Assembly: GCA_005656395.1 (NCBI GenBank)
Contig: SRSI01000009.1
Location: 1,488,001 to 1,552,000, forward strand
DNA: 64,000 nucleotides
Direction of reading: 5' to 3'
Source: Strongyloides papillosus
Lineage: Eukaryota; Nematoda; Chromadorea; Rhabditida; Strongyloididae
In this document: piece by piece, positions 50,279 to 60,581 of the stretch
How the letters are laid out: each line of letters starts with the position of its first letter
Numbering within the stretch: position 1 is the stretch's first letter
Notes under the pieces: generated by a model
Seen by the model: the letters and a program-made list of their open reading frames with translations, nothing else
Told to the model about the DNA's origin: nothing
Databases searched by the model: none
Made by a program: the position numbers and the translations under genes

Positions 50279-50542
50279 TCACATAAGGTTACAAACTTGG
50301 GTCTTAAGTATAGGATCATTTGATAGTAGTTCGTGAACACAACGACAACTATTATTAACTTGAATCTTTTCTTTATCACCTTTTAACATAACTGTTGAAG
50401 ATAAAGAAGGTAATGGTGTATTAGTTACACACTTTTTATCATTCTTTTCTTGACTTTTAATTTCTTCATTTTCAAAAGATCGAATTTCCTTATTCTTTGT
50501 ATTATCAAAAGTTATTCCAATCTTTGAAACATTAGATGACAT
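50279..50542 (-). CDS. Small hypothetical protein
   Basis: Open frame of 87 codons starting at an ATG and ending TGA; not recognised. The product is hydrophilic and Lys/Glu/Ser-rich in its first 45 residues, with a later segment NNSCRCVHELLSNDP. No membrane span or known motif. It lies 232 bp upstream of the EB-module gene on the same strand. It could be a genuine small protein, an upstream exon of something larger, or chance. Confidence 0.4.
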   Translation of the reverse strand: MSSNVSKIGITFDNTKNKEIRSFENEEIKSQEKNDKKCVTNTPLPSLSSTVMLKGDKEKIQVNNSCRCVHELLSNDPILKTQVCNLM

Positions 50543-52084
50543 ACTAGGAATTTTATTCTTTTGTTAAACTTTATCTTCTCATAGAAATATGTAAAAATTT
50601 TGAAAACAAAATTAAAAATATTCTAATATAAAGTATTTTTCTTTATATATGCTTTTTAATGTGCCGTGACAAAATACCATCATAAAAAAATTTTAATCTT
50701 AAAATAAAGGTATTAAAGATTATTGTAAATAATAAATTATATTCCTAATGTCATTTTTAAAAAATTTAATCACTGAAAAATTTATAACTTATTTATAAAT
50801 ACTAAAATATATTTAAAATTCATTATATTCTATATATCATTCAAAATCTCACTCTGTATACTAAACAAAATGATTTATATTAAAGTAAATATATAAATAG
50901 TGTGTATATGATCCATAAGTAAATGGATCCGTTAGGAAATTTTGCAATTTGCAATTAATATTGATAAATTTTAGAAATCATTTTATTGAATTATAATGTG
51001 AAAAAAAAATTTAATATTCTAATTCAGTTTATTGTGTTGTAAAATATAAATGACATGATAATATTATTTAGATAACTAAATTAGAATATTGTAATGCTAA
51101 TGAAATTATTATCTTGAGAAAATTTATTATTTCCCTATTTGGATTGAAAATTAAATGACATTTATTTTGACATTTCAATTGAAAGTGTCCATAATAATCC
51201 TTTTATTGACTAATAAATCAGTTTTTTTAATTTTATTGTTAATGTATTTTCTGAAGATGTAATCATATAGAAATTTTAAATAGTTTCTTTTAGACCGTAA
51301 ATTACACTAGTGTTGTCGTAAACTTCAAAACTGATGGAAAAATTTTCTGTTTCAATAACTAAGAAGTTAAATATTACGTAAAAATTTTTTATTTAATGAC
51401 ATTCCACGATAACACGTGTAAGTGAATTAGTATATTAGGTTTAAAATTAAACGAATTGGCTATTAAAGTTAGCTTAAACAGAACCAAAATGTACTCGGGT
51501 TATTTTTCTAATCAGATAATAATATTCTCACATTGTCATAGTACTGTACTTTTTTGTATTTTTCAATTTTACTTGAATAGTTTTCTCTATTAGACTGAAG
51601 TAGAAGGATATAACTATACTAACTTTTATATTAATTCATCTTTATACTCAATTTAGGACTTTTAACATAGATTTAAGAGGCTATAATTTATTGTGATATG
51701 GTATTTTAGTAGTATTAACATTATGTAACAGTTCTAAAAATTTATAAAATAAAAAAATAAAGAGTTTATTTTTGAAATTATTTTAGTTAATTTGTTTAAA
51801 TCATTAAAATTTATCTTTTCAAAAAGATTGAATTATTATCATTTAAAAAATTTTCTGGTTTTTTCATAGTCATATGACCATTATTTATCTACATTTTTGC
51901 TTTGTATAGGAATAATAACTAAAAATAGAGGTATTGACAAGAAGTTATTTGAACTTTTCAAAATAGTTAAATCACTTGTTTTATATTAATTTAAAGTAAT
52001 TTGGAACCTTAATCAATAAGTATATCGAGAACAGATTAATTAATATTTAAGTGTAGCCATAAAATATTGGAATTTATAATACAA
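50543..52084. other. Intergenic region, no gene seen
   Basis: About 1.5 kb of AT-rich DNA between the small hypothetical gene and NKAP. No coding frame, RNA gene or repeat family recognised. Confidence 0.55.
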
Positions 52085-52918
52085 TCATATACCTTTTTTC
52101 TTTTGAATCAAAAGTTTAAATTGTTCCATTATTTTCTTTTCTTCTTCTTTCTTTGCTTCTATATTGTGCTTCTTCATTAATGCTTGTTCTTCCGCTGTCA
52201 TCACTTGAGTTTCTTTCCTTATTCGAACAGCTTCCATTTTTAAACTTTTAGATCCACTCATAACGTATCCAGCTTTTTCGTATTCAAGAATTTGATTAGA
52301 TGTTAAACCTATTTCACCTCTTCTGGGAATACGCTTTCCTTGAGAAATATATGCTGCAAAGGCAGCTCCTTCGTTACGTGAAATATTATCACCATAATTT
52401 GTAATTCCAGAAGTTGTAGTGAATTTAGTGCTTACTTCTGATGGAATTACTGGCCCAATAACTTCTACATCATCATCTTTGTTTTCAGAAACATTGTCGT
52501 TAATCAAGCTATTTGATGATGAAATTTTTTCTGTAAAATCTATATCAACATTTCCTGCATTATCAACAACTTCTTTTATTTGTTCATCAAATTCTTCCAT
52601 TTCTTTTTTATTAATTTCTTTAATTTTCTTATGTTCACGTTCGATTTCTTTAATTTCACTTCTTGTTGGAGAATCAGCCCAAATACTCCTCCTAGGTTTT
52701 CTCATAATTTTTTCTCTTTCTCTTCGTCTTTTTTCCCAATAATCATGTTGTCCATCTTTACTTTCTTTTCTATGATGATGGTGTTTTTCAGATGAGTGGC
52801 TTCTACTTTTTCTTTCACGATAACTTTTTTCTTTTGAATGAGATCTAAAAAATGTGTTTTAAAACCATTTAATAAATTAAAAAACCATACCGTTTACTAT
52901 TGTAATCTTTTTTATCCA
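52085..52918 (-). CDS. NKAP family nuclear protein
   Basis: Two exons, 52918-52890 and 52844-52085 (45-bp intron); 262 aa. The family (NF-kappa-B activating protein) is nuclear, binds RNA and the splicing machinery and acts as a transcriptional co-regulator. The N-terminus is basic and Arg/Ser/His-rich (SHSKEKSYRERKSRSHSSEK), then RRSIWADSPT. The C-terminal SynMuv-type domain is clear: EGAAFAAYISQGKRIPRRGE, then IGLTSNQILEYEKAGYVMSG, SLKMEAVRIRKETQ and AEEQALMKKH. It is shorter than human NKAP (415 aa) because the RS region is reduced. The first exon encodes only MDKKDYNSK and part of an Arg codon. Confidence 0.92.
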
Positions 52919-53143
52919 TTTTTGAGATTAGTCAATAAAATATATAAAAAGGTTCAATTAAAGTAATTAAAAAATATATTTGAAAATCAAAAATTCTTAT
53001 AAAGATTACATTTTATATAAAAACAACTATATTTGGGATAACGATACTTGTTGGTGAATATATTATAAAATTATTTACATTGAACACATCAGCTTTACAT
53101 ACTACATATAATTTACTTTGCTATTTTGTAAATATTATTTATT

Positions 53144-53830
53144 ATGGAGATACTTTATAATGAAACATACGGGAATTTACAATTCATTCATCAAAATCTG
53201 GCACGTTTAGAATATTGTAAAAATGAAAATGATGCACAAGAAGTTTATAGAGCTATCTATGATACATTAGAGTAGGAAGATTATATTTCTTTTTATTAAT
53301 AAAATTTTTATAGTATTGTTGGGAAATCTATATCTAGATTGGATATTTTACTTTCCAAAGAACCACCACAAAGAAGAAGAAATGTAAAACATAAGATAGA
53401 TCAATTAAAATATGATGTTCAATCTGTGAATTCCTCTCTAAATAGTCTACAGCTTCGTCTCACTAGTAAATGGAGAGCTGCTTCAGAACGTGAAGAATTG
53501 TTAAACCAACGCTTCACGGCAAATGAACCAGTTGCACTTAATATAGATGATAACGAGCTTCAAGTGAATGATCGTTTATTAAATTCACATAGAGGTCTTG
53601 ATGATTTAATTGATCAAGGATCTGCAATACTTGAACAAATAAAGTTACAAGGTTTAAATTTACGTGGTGTTAAGAGAAAAATTTTAGATATTGGTAGTAC
53701 ATTAGGTTTATCAGGAACTACTTTGCGTATGATTGAAAAACGATTAGATGAAGATTGGTATGTTTTTGTAATAGGTTGTATTTGCTGTATTGTTTTTATG
53801 TATACATTTTACCGTTGGTGGCATTATTAA
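53144..53830 (+). CDS. memb-1: Membrin, Golgi Qb-SNARE (GOSR2/Bos1)
   Basis: Two exons, 53144-53271 and 53314-53830 (42-bp intron); 214 aa (human 212). It forms the ER-Golgi fusion complex with syntaxin-5, BET1 and SEC22, the last of which is encoded at 18187-18880. N-terminal helices (LYNETYGNLQFIHQNLARLE) are followed by the conserved PPQRRRNVKHKIDQLKYDV, a Qb-SNARE motif with zero-layer Gln in ILEQIKLQGLNLRGVKRK, and a C-terminal anchor (VFVIGCICCIVFMYTFYRWW). The first exon ends after TTAGA with donor GTAGGA. It is divergent from NKAP with 225 bp between their ATGs. Confidence 0.94.
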
Positions 53831-54003
53831 TGGTAATTACTTTTTTTATAAATTTGTAAAAAAATGATGAAAAATTTAACTATAAATAAAACTATCTAAT
53901 TTAATATATACTTTTATTTTATTCAATACTTAGGCATAAATTATAGTTATCGCATGCTAATATATAATACTATTGAACATAAAATTTTACACTAAAATGT
54001 TTA

Positions 54004-55761
54004 TCACTGATTATTAGGTTCGTTATGTTTTGGAAGTTTGATGCTAAACTTCTTACCAGCGAATGAAAGAGGTTCGTTTGTACTGGTACTTTTAGATGAG
54101 TATTGTGTTTTGTCCAAAGAAAAGTTCTTTTTCGTATCTTCTTTAGAATTTATTACTTCTGATTTTTTGTCATTTATTGTAAATTTTGGTGTTATACATC
54201 CTATTTCATAAAGTGATTCTGGAGAAAATTTTCTTTGTTCCCTATCTTTAAAAGCATAATAATAAGGATTTTTTTCTATACTTGTTTTTGGTAATTGTTC
54301 CTTTCTACAATGAGGAGTAATTGGTCTTTGGTATAAATCACCATTAAAATTATATTCAAAAGCATTATGATATCTATTAATATCGAATATTGAATCAGTT
54401 GAAAACAAACGATTTTTATAATTAGTCAATCTTCTATATGGATTTGAATCAATTGAATTAATGGAAGTATGTTGGGGAGTACTTATAGGTATTTTTATTT
54501 CCTTGTTTTTATTTGATTTTCTTAATTTTTTTAGAACGTTTGGTGTACATGGCATAACATTAAATTTTTGTGGTGCTTTTACTGAAGATTTGGCTGGATC
54601 ATTAATATTACTTATATCATTGCCTTTCTGGAAATGGACTTTTTCTTTTATATTTTCATAAGTTAATTTATCCATCATTTGTTTTAATGAGTTTGATATC
54701 AAATTTGATTCTTTTGACTTATTATCTCTTCTTGTTAAATAGTTAACATTTTTTCTTACTATCACATCGGTTGATCTTTTTCCATGATTAACTGATGACG
54801 GATTGAGGTCTGGATTAAAAGAATCAAAAACATAAGATAAATGTTTGTTTCCGTAGTTGGTTAATTCCATTTTCATATTTTTCAACATTTCTTTGTTGCA
54901 ATGATTAAAGCGAATACAGTTAAAAATAGAATCTGCATATCCAAAACAGTCAACTTTATCCATAAAAACTACTCCCATTCTCATAACATCCATTTCATTG
55001 CTAATTTTCAATATGTCCGAAGATAATAGGAAGATTAAAGCAGATGGTGATAAATCAAAAAAGTATTGACCGTTAATTAAATTATATAAGCAATAGTTAG
55101 TCATTTCCAAGAGATTTGTTTTTATTTTTGTTGATGCTAAATTTTGAGTATCAGAAACAAAATTAAGTAATGTTGTTAATAATGACTTATGTGTCTTGAG
55201 ACAAGAAAGTATGCTGCTTTCAATAAGTGTGCAAATTGAACTCATTTCAAATCTGTGGATAATTGCAAATAACTTGGTAAGATCTTCTATTTTAAATGAT
55301 ATATTTCCAGTTTTCAAAAAGTTTACAATATTCTTCATATGGTGTGGACTAAATAGTTTTGCATTAATACAACAAGCGTTGTCTTTTTTTCTTAAAATAA
55401 TTCTTTCAATCAGAGATGAAGCATGTGAAAGTAGAAGAGGTGTAACTTTGATGGTTTCGTTGTTCCCAAGCTGAAGAATGACAAAAGATTTATTGTTTGT
55501 GTCTCTATCGTATTTCAAAATTTCATCAGCTAAAGTTTTTTGTTTTTTGAAGTTAATCATAAAAGTTCTTTTATTGTTATTATAGGAAACAATGGGTAGC
55601 TCATCTTGTTCATAATCTGTCGTTGAAATAGAAACTTCAGTAAGACATGAATTATTTATTGAAGGTCCGAAATCATAAGAACTTAATGACTTAGTAGTGT
55701 TATCACTTATGATATTTTCCGAATGTTTACTTTGCCTATTATTAGACCTAGTAGACACCAT
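54004..55761 (-). CDS. BTB-BACK domain protein
   Basis: Intronless frame of 585 aa starting MVSTRSNNRQ; the frame stays open upstream, but TTTCTTAG lies one base before this ATG, a trans-splice signature. A disordered N-terminus (~75 aa) is followed by a divergent BTB/POZ fold: VTPLLLSHASSLIERII..., HHMKNIVNFLKTGNISFKIE (the usual FLYTG position) and FAIIHRFEMSSICTLIESSI. A BACK-like helical region follows, with FFDLSPSALIFLLSSDILKI before EMDVMRMGVVF. The C-terminal ~250 residues are Ser/Lys/Asn-rich without kelch repeats or a zinc finger. Proteins of this layout often bind cullin-3, but that is inference. No ortholog recognised. Confidence 0.75.
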   Translation of the reverse strand: MVSTRSNNRQSKHSENIISDNTTKSLSSYDFGPSINNSCLTEVSISTTDYEQDELPIVSYNNNKRTFMINFKKQKTLADEILKYDRDTNNKSFVILQLGNNETIKVTPLLLSHASSLIERIILRKKDNACCINAKLFSPHHMKNIVNFLKTGNISFKIEDLTKLFAIIHRFEMSSICTLIESSILSCLKTHKSLLTTLLNFVSDTQNLASTKIKTNLLEMTNYCLYNLINGQYFFDLSPSALIFLLSSDILKISNEMDVMRMGVVFMDKVDCFGYADSIFNCIRFNHCNKEMLKNMKMELTNYGNKHLSYVFDSFNPDLNPSSVNHGKRSTDVIVRKNVNYLTRRDNKSKESNLISNSLKQMMDKLTYENIKEKVHFQKGNDISNINDPAKSSVKAPQKFNVMPCTPNVLKKLRKSNKNKEIKIPISTPQHTSINSIDSNPYRRLTNYKNRLFSTDSIFDINRYHNAFEYNFNGDLYQRPITPHCRKEQLPKTSIEKNPYYYAFKDREQRKFSPESLYEIGCITPKFTINDKKSEVINSKEDTKKNFSLDKTQYSSKSTSTNEPLSFAGKKFSIKLPKHNEPNNQ

Positions 55762-56309
55762 TCTAAGAAAAAGAAATACCACAAAATTTAGTGCTTTATC
55801 AAAAGAATTTATGATGTAATTATTTCTTATAATCTGAATATACTTAAAAACAAAAAATATAAATATTATCAAAATGCAAATTACTTTATTTTTTCAATTA
55901 ATTAAACTTTACCATTGTCAATAACTATATTTAGAAAAAAAAGTTTCAAACACTTCATTAAGTGTAATTATTACCGTGAAAACACTCTATCTCTTTCAAA
56001 TTTACCATGGAAAAATAATCTCATAAAAACACTCCTTTTCCTCGTCACTCTGTTAATTAAGGTATAATGTATGTCTGTGTCATTTATATTTTTTTAAATT
56101 TATACTGCTGTTGAAAAAAAAAGGACTTACAAATAACAATAAACTAAAACTCATAAGTATAAAGTTAAATAAAATCACAAATGTATTTATGTTAAGGAAT
56201 TAATGTTTTTAGTAAGCTTTTTATTAATGGTTAGAATTTTTTTTTATAAACTACAAAAAAAAAATAGATTTATAATACAATAAAATTTGTTATTTAGTAT
56301 AATTTCAGA
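55762..56309. other. Intergenic spacer, no gene seen
   Basis: About 550 bp upstream of the BTB gene and downstream of the small membrane-protein gene. AT-rich, with several poly-A/T runs; no gene recognised. Confidence 0.55.
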
Positions 56310-56975
56310 TCACTCACTTGGCAAAGTCAGTGATGTTGAAGATCTGCGAGTTGAACAAAGTCTGGTGTGTAAATCAGCTTCAAATTCCTTGACAAACGAA
56401 GATTGCAGATCCAAAGACCCATTCCCAGAAGTATTACATCTCTTTAACTTTTGCTTGTTCCGATAAGACGAGAATGAAGGAGGATTTCTTCTTGTTGAAC
56501 TTAAGTGGTGTTGAATATCATCTTGAAACTCAAAATTTATAAGATACGATGATATATGGAAACATTGGTCTGAATAACTTCTATGGAGTTTAACTGTATC
56601 CAAATTACCAATGTGAAGAATATCCAGACTTTCTAGCATAGATATATCTACTGGTACACTTGGTGGTGCCTTAAAAAAATTAACAATTATGTCAGAGAAA
56701 AAAAAACTCACCTTCTCTTGAATACTATCTAAAGACCCAATATTTGATGACACAGGTAAAATATCGCGGCAATGAGAGTCATCACGGACAGCCTCAACAT
56801 CATTACTTGAAGATGCTCTATTTTCTTCGGACGGTGGCGGTGCTTGAAATGATCGTTCACGAGGCTTATATTTATTTTGAAATTTACGTGATTTAGCAAA
56901 TATTATCATTCCCAAAATAAGTGAAAGAATGAAAATAGTAGTCACAAAAGAAATTACAAATATCAATAAACTCAT
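56310..56975 (-). CDS. Single-pass membrane protein with repeated STRR motifs, unknown function
   Basis: Start ATG at 56975. The frame is open throughout, but the 42 bp at 56711-56670 begin GTGAGT and end TTTTTTTAAG and encode an atypical Phe-rich run, so they are almost certainly an intron whose length is a multiple of three. Spliced exons are 56975-56712 and 56669-56310, giving 207 aa. The N-terminus is a signal anchor (LIFVISFVTTIFILSLILG), followed by a basic stop segment and a long polar cytosolic tail. The tail contains two similar motifs, HHLSSTRRNPPSF and TRLCSTRRSSTSL, which look like basophilic kinase sites. Not recognised as a known family. Confidence 0.65.
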   Translation of the reverse strand: MSLLIFVISFVTTIFILSLILGMIIFAKSRKFQNKYKPRERSFQAPPPSEENRASSSNDVEAVRDDSHCRDILPVSSNIGSLDSIQEKVSFFFSDIIVNFFKAPPSVPVDISMLESLDILHIGNLDTVKLHRSYSDQCFHISSYLINFEFQDDIQHHLSSTRRNPPSFSSYRNKQKLKRCNTSGNGSLDLQSSFVKEFEADLHTRLCSTRRSSTSLTLPSE

Positions 56976-57934
56976 AATCCAAATAATTTATGTTAGTAAT
57001 AAATTTCAGATTAATACTTATCTAAAAAATTGAAAAAATACTAAATCACACTTATTGAAATTCTTTTATACTAGTCCTACTCAAGTATGGGCATAAGAAC
57101 TATGACAAAAGTTTTATAAAAAGTGTAACTTACAACGACATATCTATCATTTATATACTTTTTTTGTCATCGTTTTTTCAATATAATACCTTGCCTAGAA
57201 GTTTTAATTTTGTTTGTAATTATAACTTTTTTGGGATTTATTATTATTTCGTTGTAACTTCTCTATGTGATAGCTTATCCTACAGTCTTTCATAAAGTGA
57301 AAAAAAAGTATAACTAAAGCTTTCTATGATTTTTAACTAATATGTTAATTCACTCATTTAAATTCAAAACAGCCACACATTAGTATACTTATTTGATGAA
57401 TGTTAACTATATAAAAGATAAAAACTTGTGAGTTGATTTTTCTGACATTTCATTATCATTTTCTTTGATTCAAATAAAAATATGATTATAATTTGGCAAA
57501 TTTACTGAAATAAATAATGCTTACATTCTTGTAGACTTATGGTATATTTGAGTAATAAAATAACTGGTAAAAATAAACGATTTTTTCAATCACTAAAATT
57601 ATTTTAACTCAAATTTGTGAAATAATATAAACTTTAACATTTTTTTTTTGGAACTTAAATCGTAATTTTGATAAACATTTTTCAGTAATGTTATGTATAA
57701 AGCACTTAATAATTTACGATATATTTGCATATAATTTCTTTAATTAATGAATGCTGTGCAATTTAAAAGCAAAAATATATGCAATTTTGACATAGAAAAA
57801 AATTATCTGTCATTAAGTAACAAATTAATATAAACAAAAATTTGTGTTAGCATTTATTTATTTTAAATAATTGTTCATTAACAACATTTATTCATTTTAA
57901 TAATTTATATTCAATTATTAACCCAATATTTTCA
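56976..57934. other. Divergent intergenic region
   Basis: About 960 bp between the membrane-protein gene and the kinesin gene, transcribed away from each other; AT-rich, no gene seen. Confidence 0.55.
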
Positions 57935-60104
57935 ATGTCATCTTTTTTGGATACATCTTCAATTTCATATGGAAAAGGAGGCAAAAGTTGTATAAAAGTT
58001 GGAATTCGTATTCGGTAAGTTTTTTAAATTTTACAACAATTTTTGATCATAACAGTCCACGAAATTTAAAAGAAATTGATGAAAATGATCCATTGGTACT
58101 TTGTATTATTGAACCATCTACTATAATATTAACTGATGAGGAAAGAGAAAGAATATATAGTGGATATGATTTTGTTTTCGATGAATGTGTAACACAATGT
58201 CAATTATATAAAGAAATGGTAGCTGAATACATTCCTCAATTATTATTTGGCTACAATTGTACAATTTTTGCATATGGTCAAACTGGAACTGGGAAAACTT
58301 TTACAATGGAAGGTAACTATGGTGATTTAAATGACTGTGATTCTTTTAAATGGGATTCAGACAATTATGTAGGTGTTACTTCAAGAGCTATGCAACATAT
58401 TTTTACTATTCTCAATCTTTCTGTAAGTTTTTAACAATGTTTTTAATGATTTGTATTATAATAAAGCAATGTATTCGGAAAAAGGTAACTGTAATGTATA
58501 TTGAACTATATAATGAGGAAGTCTATGACTTACTCGGTAATGACATAACAAGGAAATTGAAAATTTTTGAAGATAATCAGAATTTAGGAAGTGTTTACAT
58601 CAAAGATGTCAAAGAATGTGAGGTAAATAATATGCACGATGTAAATAAAATACTTCAACATGGAGCTTCAATGCGCCAGACAGCTACGACTTCTATGAAT
58701 CAAAGAAGTTCTCGTTCTCATGCTATCTTTACAGCTGTTATAGAATGGGATGAAATTACTAATGAAGGGACAATCACAAGGAAAGGAAAAATAAATCTGG
58801 TAGACTTAGCTGGCTCAGAAAATATTGGAAAAAGTGGAGCAACTAAAGGAAGTGCACGTGAAGCTGGTAATATTAACACAAGTCTTCTTGCTCTGGGACA
58901 AGTTATCAATGCTTTAACGGAGAAGAATTCACATATTCCATATAGATCCTCAAAATTGACAAGGATTCTTAAAGACTCTCTTGGAGGATCTGCGTTAACT
59001 TGTTTGATAGGTGCAGTTTCTCCTACTTTTTCTAATAAAGGAGAAACTATATCAACATTAGAGTATGGATTAAAAGCAATGAATGTTGAAAACAATATTA
59101 GAGCCAATGTTAGAGCTCGAAGAGATAAATATTTTCCAGCTTATAGTATTTTGAATGATTATCTTCAATCAATAAATGGATATTTGCGTAATTACTCTCT
59201 GGGAACTCATCGTAATAAACTACTATCAATTGTTGATAAAGATCTTTTCTCTAAAATTGATAATTTCATTTTGAAAAGAGATGATATCTCTGAAGAAGCT
59301 CACAAATGGCTTGCTGCTGATAGAGATTTTTTGTGTAATTTTGGGAAAAAGGTAGATTTTCAGACAAAACTAGTGAATGAAGGCAAATTATCAGTAATTA
59401 ATTTAAAAAGCAAAATAAAATTGTTAAAAAATGAAGTTGAGGTAAAATTAAGGAAACTTAAAAAGCTGGAAGAAAAATCCAATAATTCAATTAAAACTTC
59501 ACAAAGTTGTCAAAATGAGTTATCATATAAAACTAACATATTTGAAGAAAAAATCCTTCAAGCAAAAGAATTACTACAAAAACGACAAAATTTTCTTGAA
59601 GAACATTTGAGAAATATTCATCAATCATTAGCAATGTGCGAAACGATGAATGAAGAAACAATATTTAAAATAAATGCTGAATTAAAAAAGATAGAAGTAG
59701 AATGTAAATCTATTCTTAGTGATTTGATGAAAGAAAACGATGATGTGGTAGATAATGCAACGGAAACTGCTATGAATATATTGTCTTCAATTAAAAAGGA
59801 AAATGAATTAATATCCATAGCAGAAGATTCACAGGATAAGCTAATTAAGTCATTTAATATAAAAAGGAATAAATTTAATGAGATAATTTCTTCAAAATTT
59901 AAAGAATTAGAAGAGATAGAAAATCTAAATGTGTACAATATTTCGTCTTGTGACAAACGTCTAAAAGCATGCAATAAAATTGATGAAGATATTGAACTCA
60001 TTAATAAATACACTGAAGAAATTAGATCGTATATAAGAACACCAGAAAAATCAAAATCAGTCTTATTATTAGAAAAATACATTGTAGAATTAGATAAAAA
60101 ATGA
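57935..60104 (+). CDS. Kinesin motor protein, kinesin-5 (BimC/KIF11)-like
   Basis: Three exons: 57935-58014, 58056-58422 and 58467-60104; 694 aa. The first exon (MSSFLDTSSISYGKGG) brings the first motor strand, KVGIRIR|PRN. Motor hallmarks are complete: P-loop YGQTGTGKTFTMEG, switch I NQRSSRSH, switch II DLAGSE, and IPYRSSKLTRILKDSLGG. The GSENIGKSGATKGSAREAGNIN block resembles kinesin-5. After the motor, coiled coil predominates (e.g. KLRKLKKLEEK onward), and RTPEKSKS near the end contains a minimal CDK site (TPxK). At 694 aa it is much shorter than typical kinesin-5 (~950-1050 aa) and the tail is divergent, so bipolar tetramer function is uncertain. Kinesin family membership is certain; the subfamily is moderate. 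Confidence 0.87.
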
Positions 60105-60581
60105 TATTTTAAACCTTCCAATTGGCAAGATTCTTCGGATGTTCTTCTATCATGATGAAAATTTACTATATTGTTCATAAAAATTGAAATTTTAACTTAT
60201 AAAAATATATATTTTTAATTAAAAAAATATTGTTATCACAATTTTTCATATTATATTAGTTTTTCATATTTTAATTGTGGAAGCAATTACAACAAATCCA
60301 ATGTTAAACATGCTTATCTTATGTTCTGACTAAAAATAAAAAGTGAAACTATCATTAACAAGTACGAACCAAGAAGATTTTATATTAAAACCCACTATTT
60401 ACTGTAACCTGTAAATAACAATTAATCTGCGCTACTAAAACCAATTTGTCAAATTAAATTTTATTAGTAAATAAATCATAATTTATAAACATATCATACA
60501 AAAATTAAGAAATACAATAATGTACAACCTAATATACATCTAGTATACATTTTAAAAAAAATAAATCAGTATGCTATCTTA
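60105..60581. other. Convergent intergenic spacer
   Basis: About 480 bp between the kinesin and SNF2 genes' 3' ends; AT-rich, no gene seen. Confidence 0.6.

Noticed and set aside
54461..54661. Plus-strand frame opposite the BTB gene
   Set aside because: Antisense shadow of the long BTB reading frame.
59621..60178. 185-codon minus-strand frame opposite the kinesin tail
   Set aside because: Antisense of Lys/Glu-rich coiled coil naturally gives Ser/Leu/Phe-rich open frames; no independent support.
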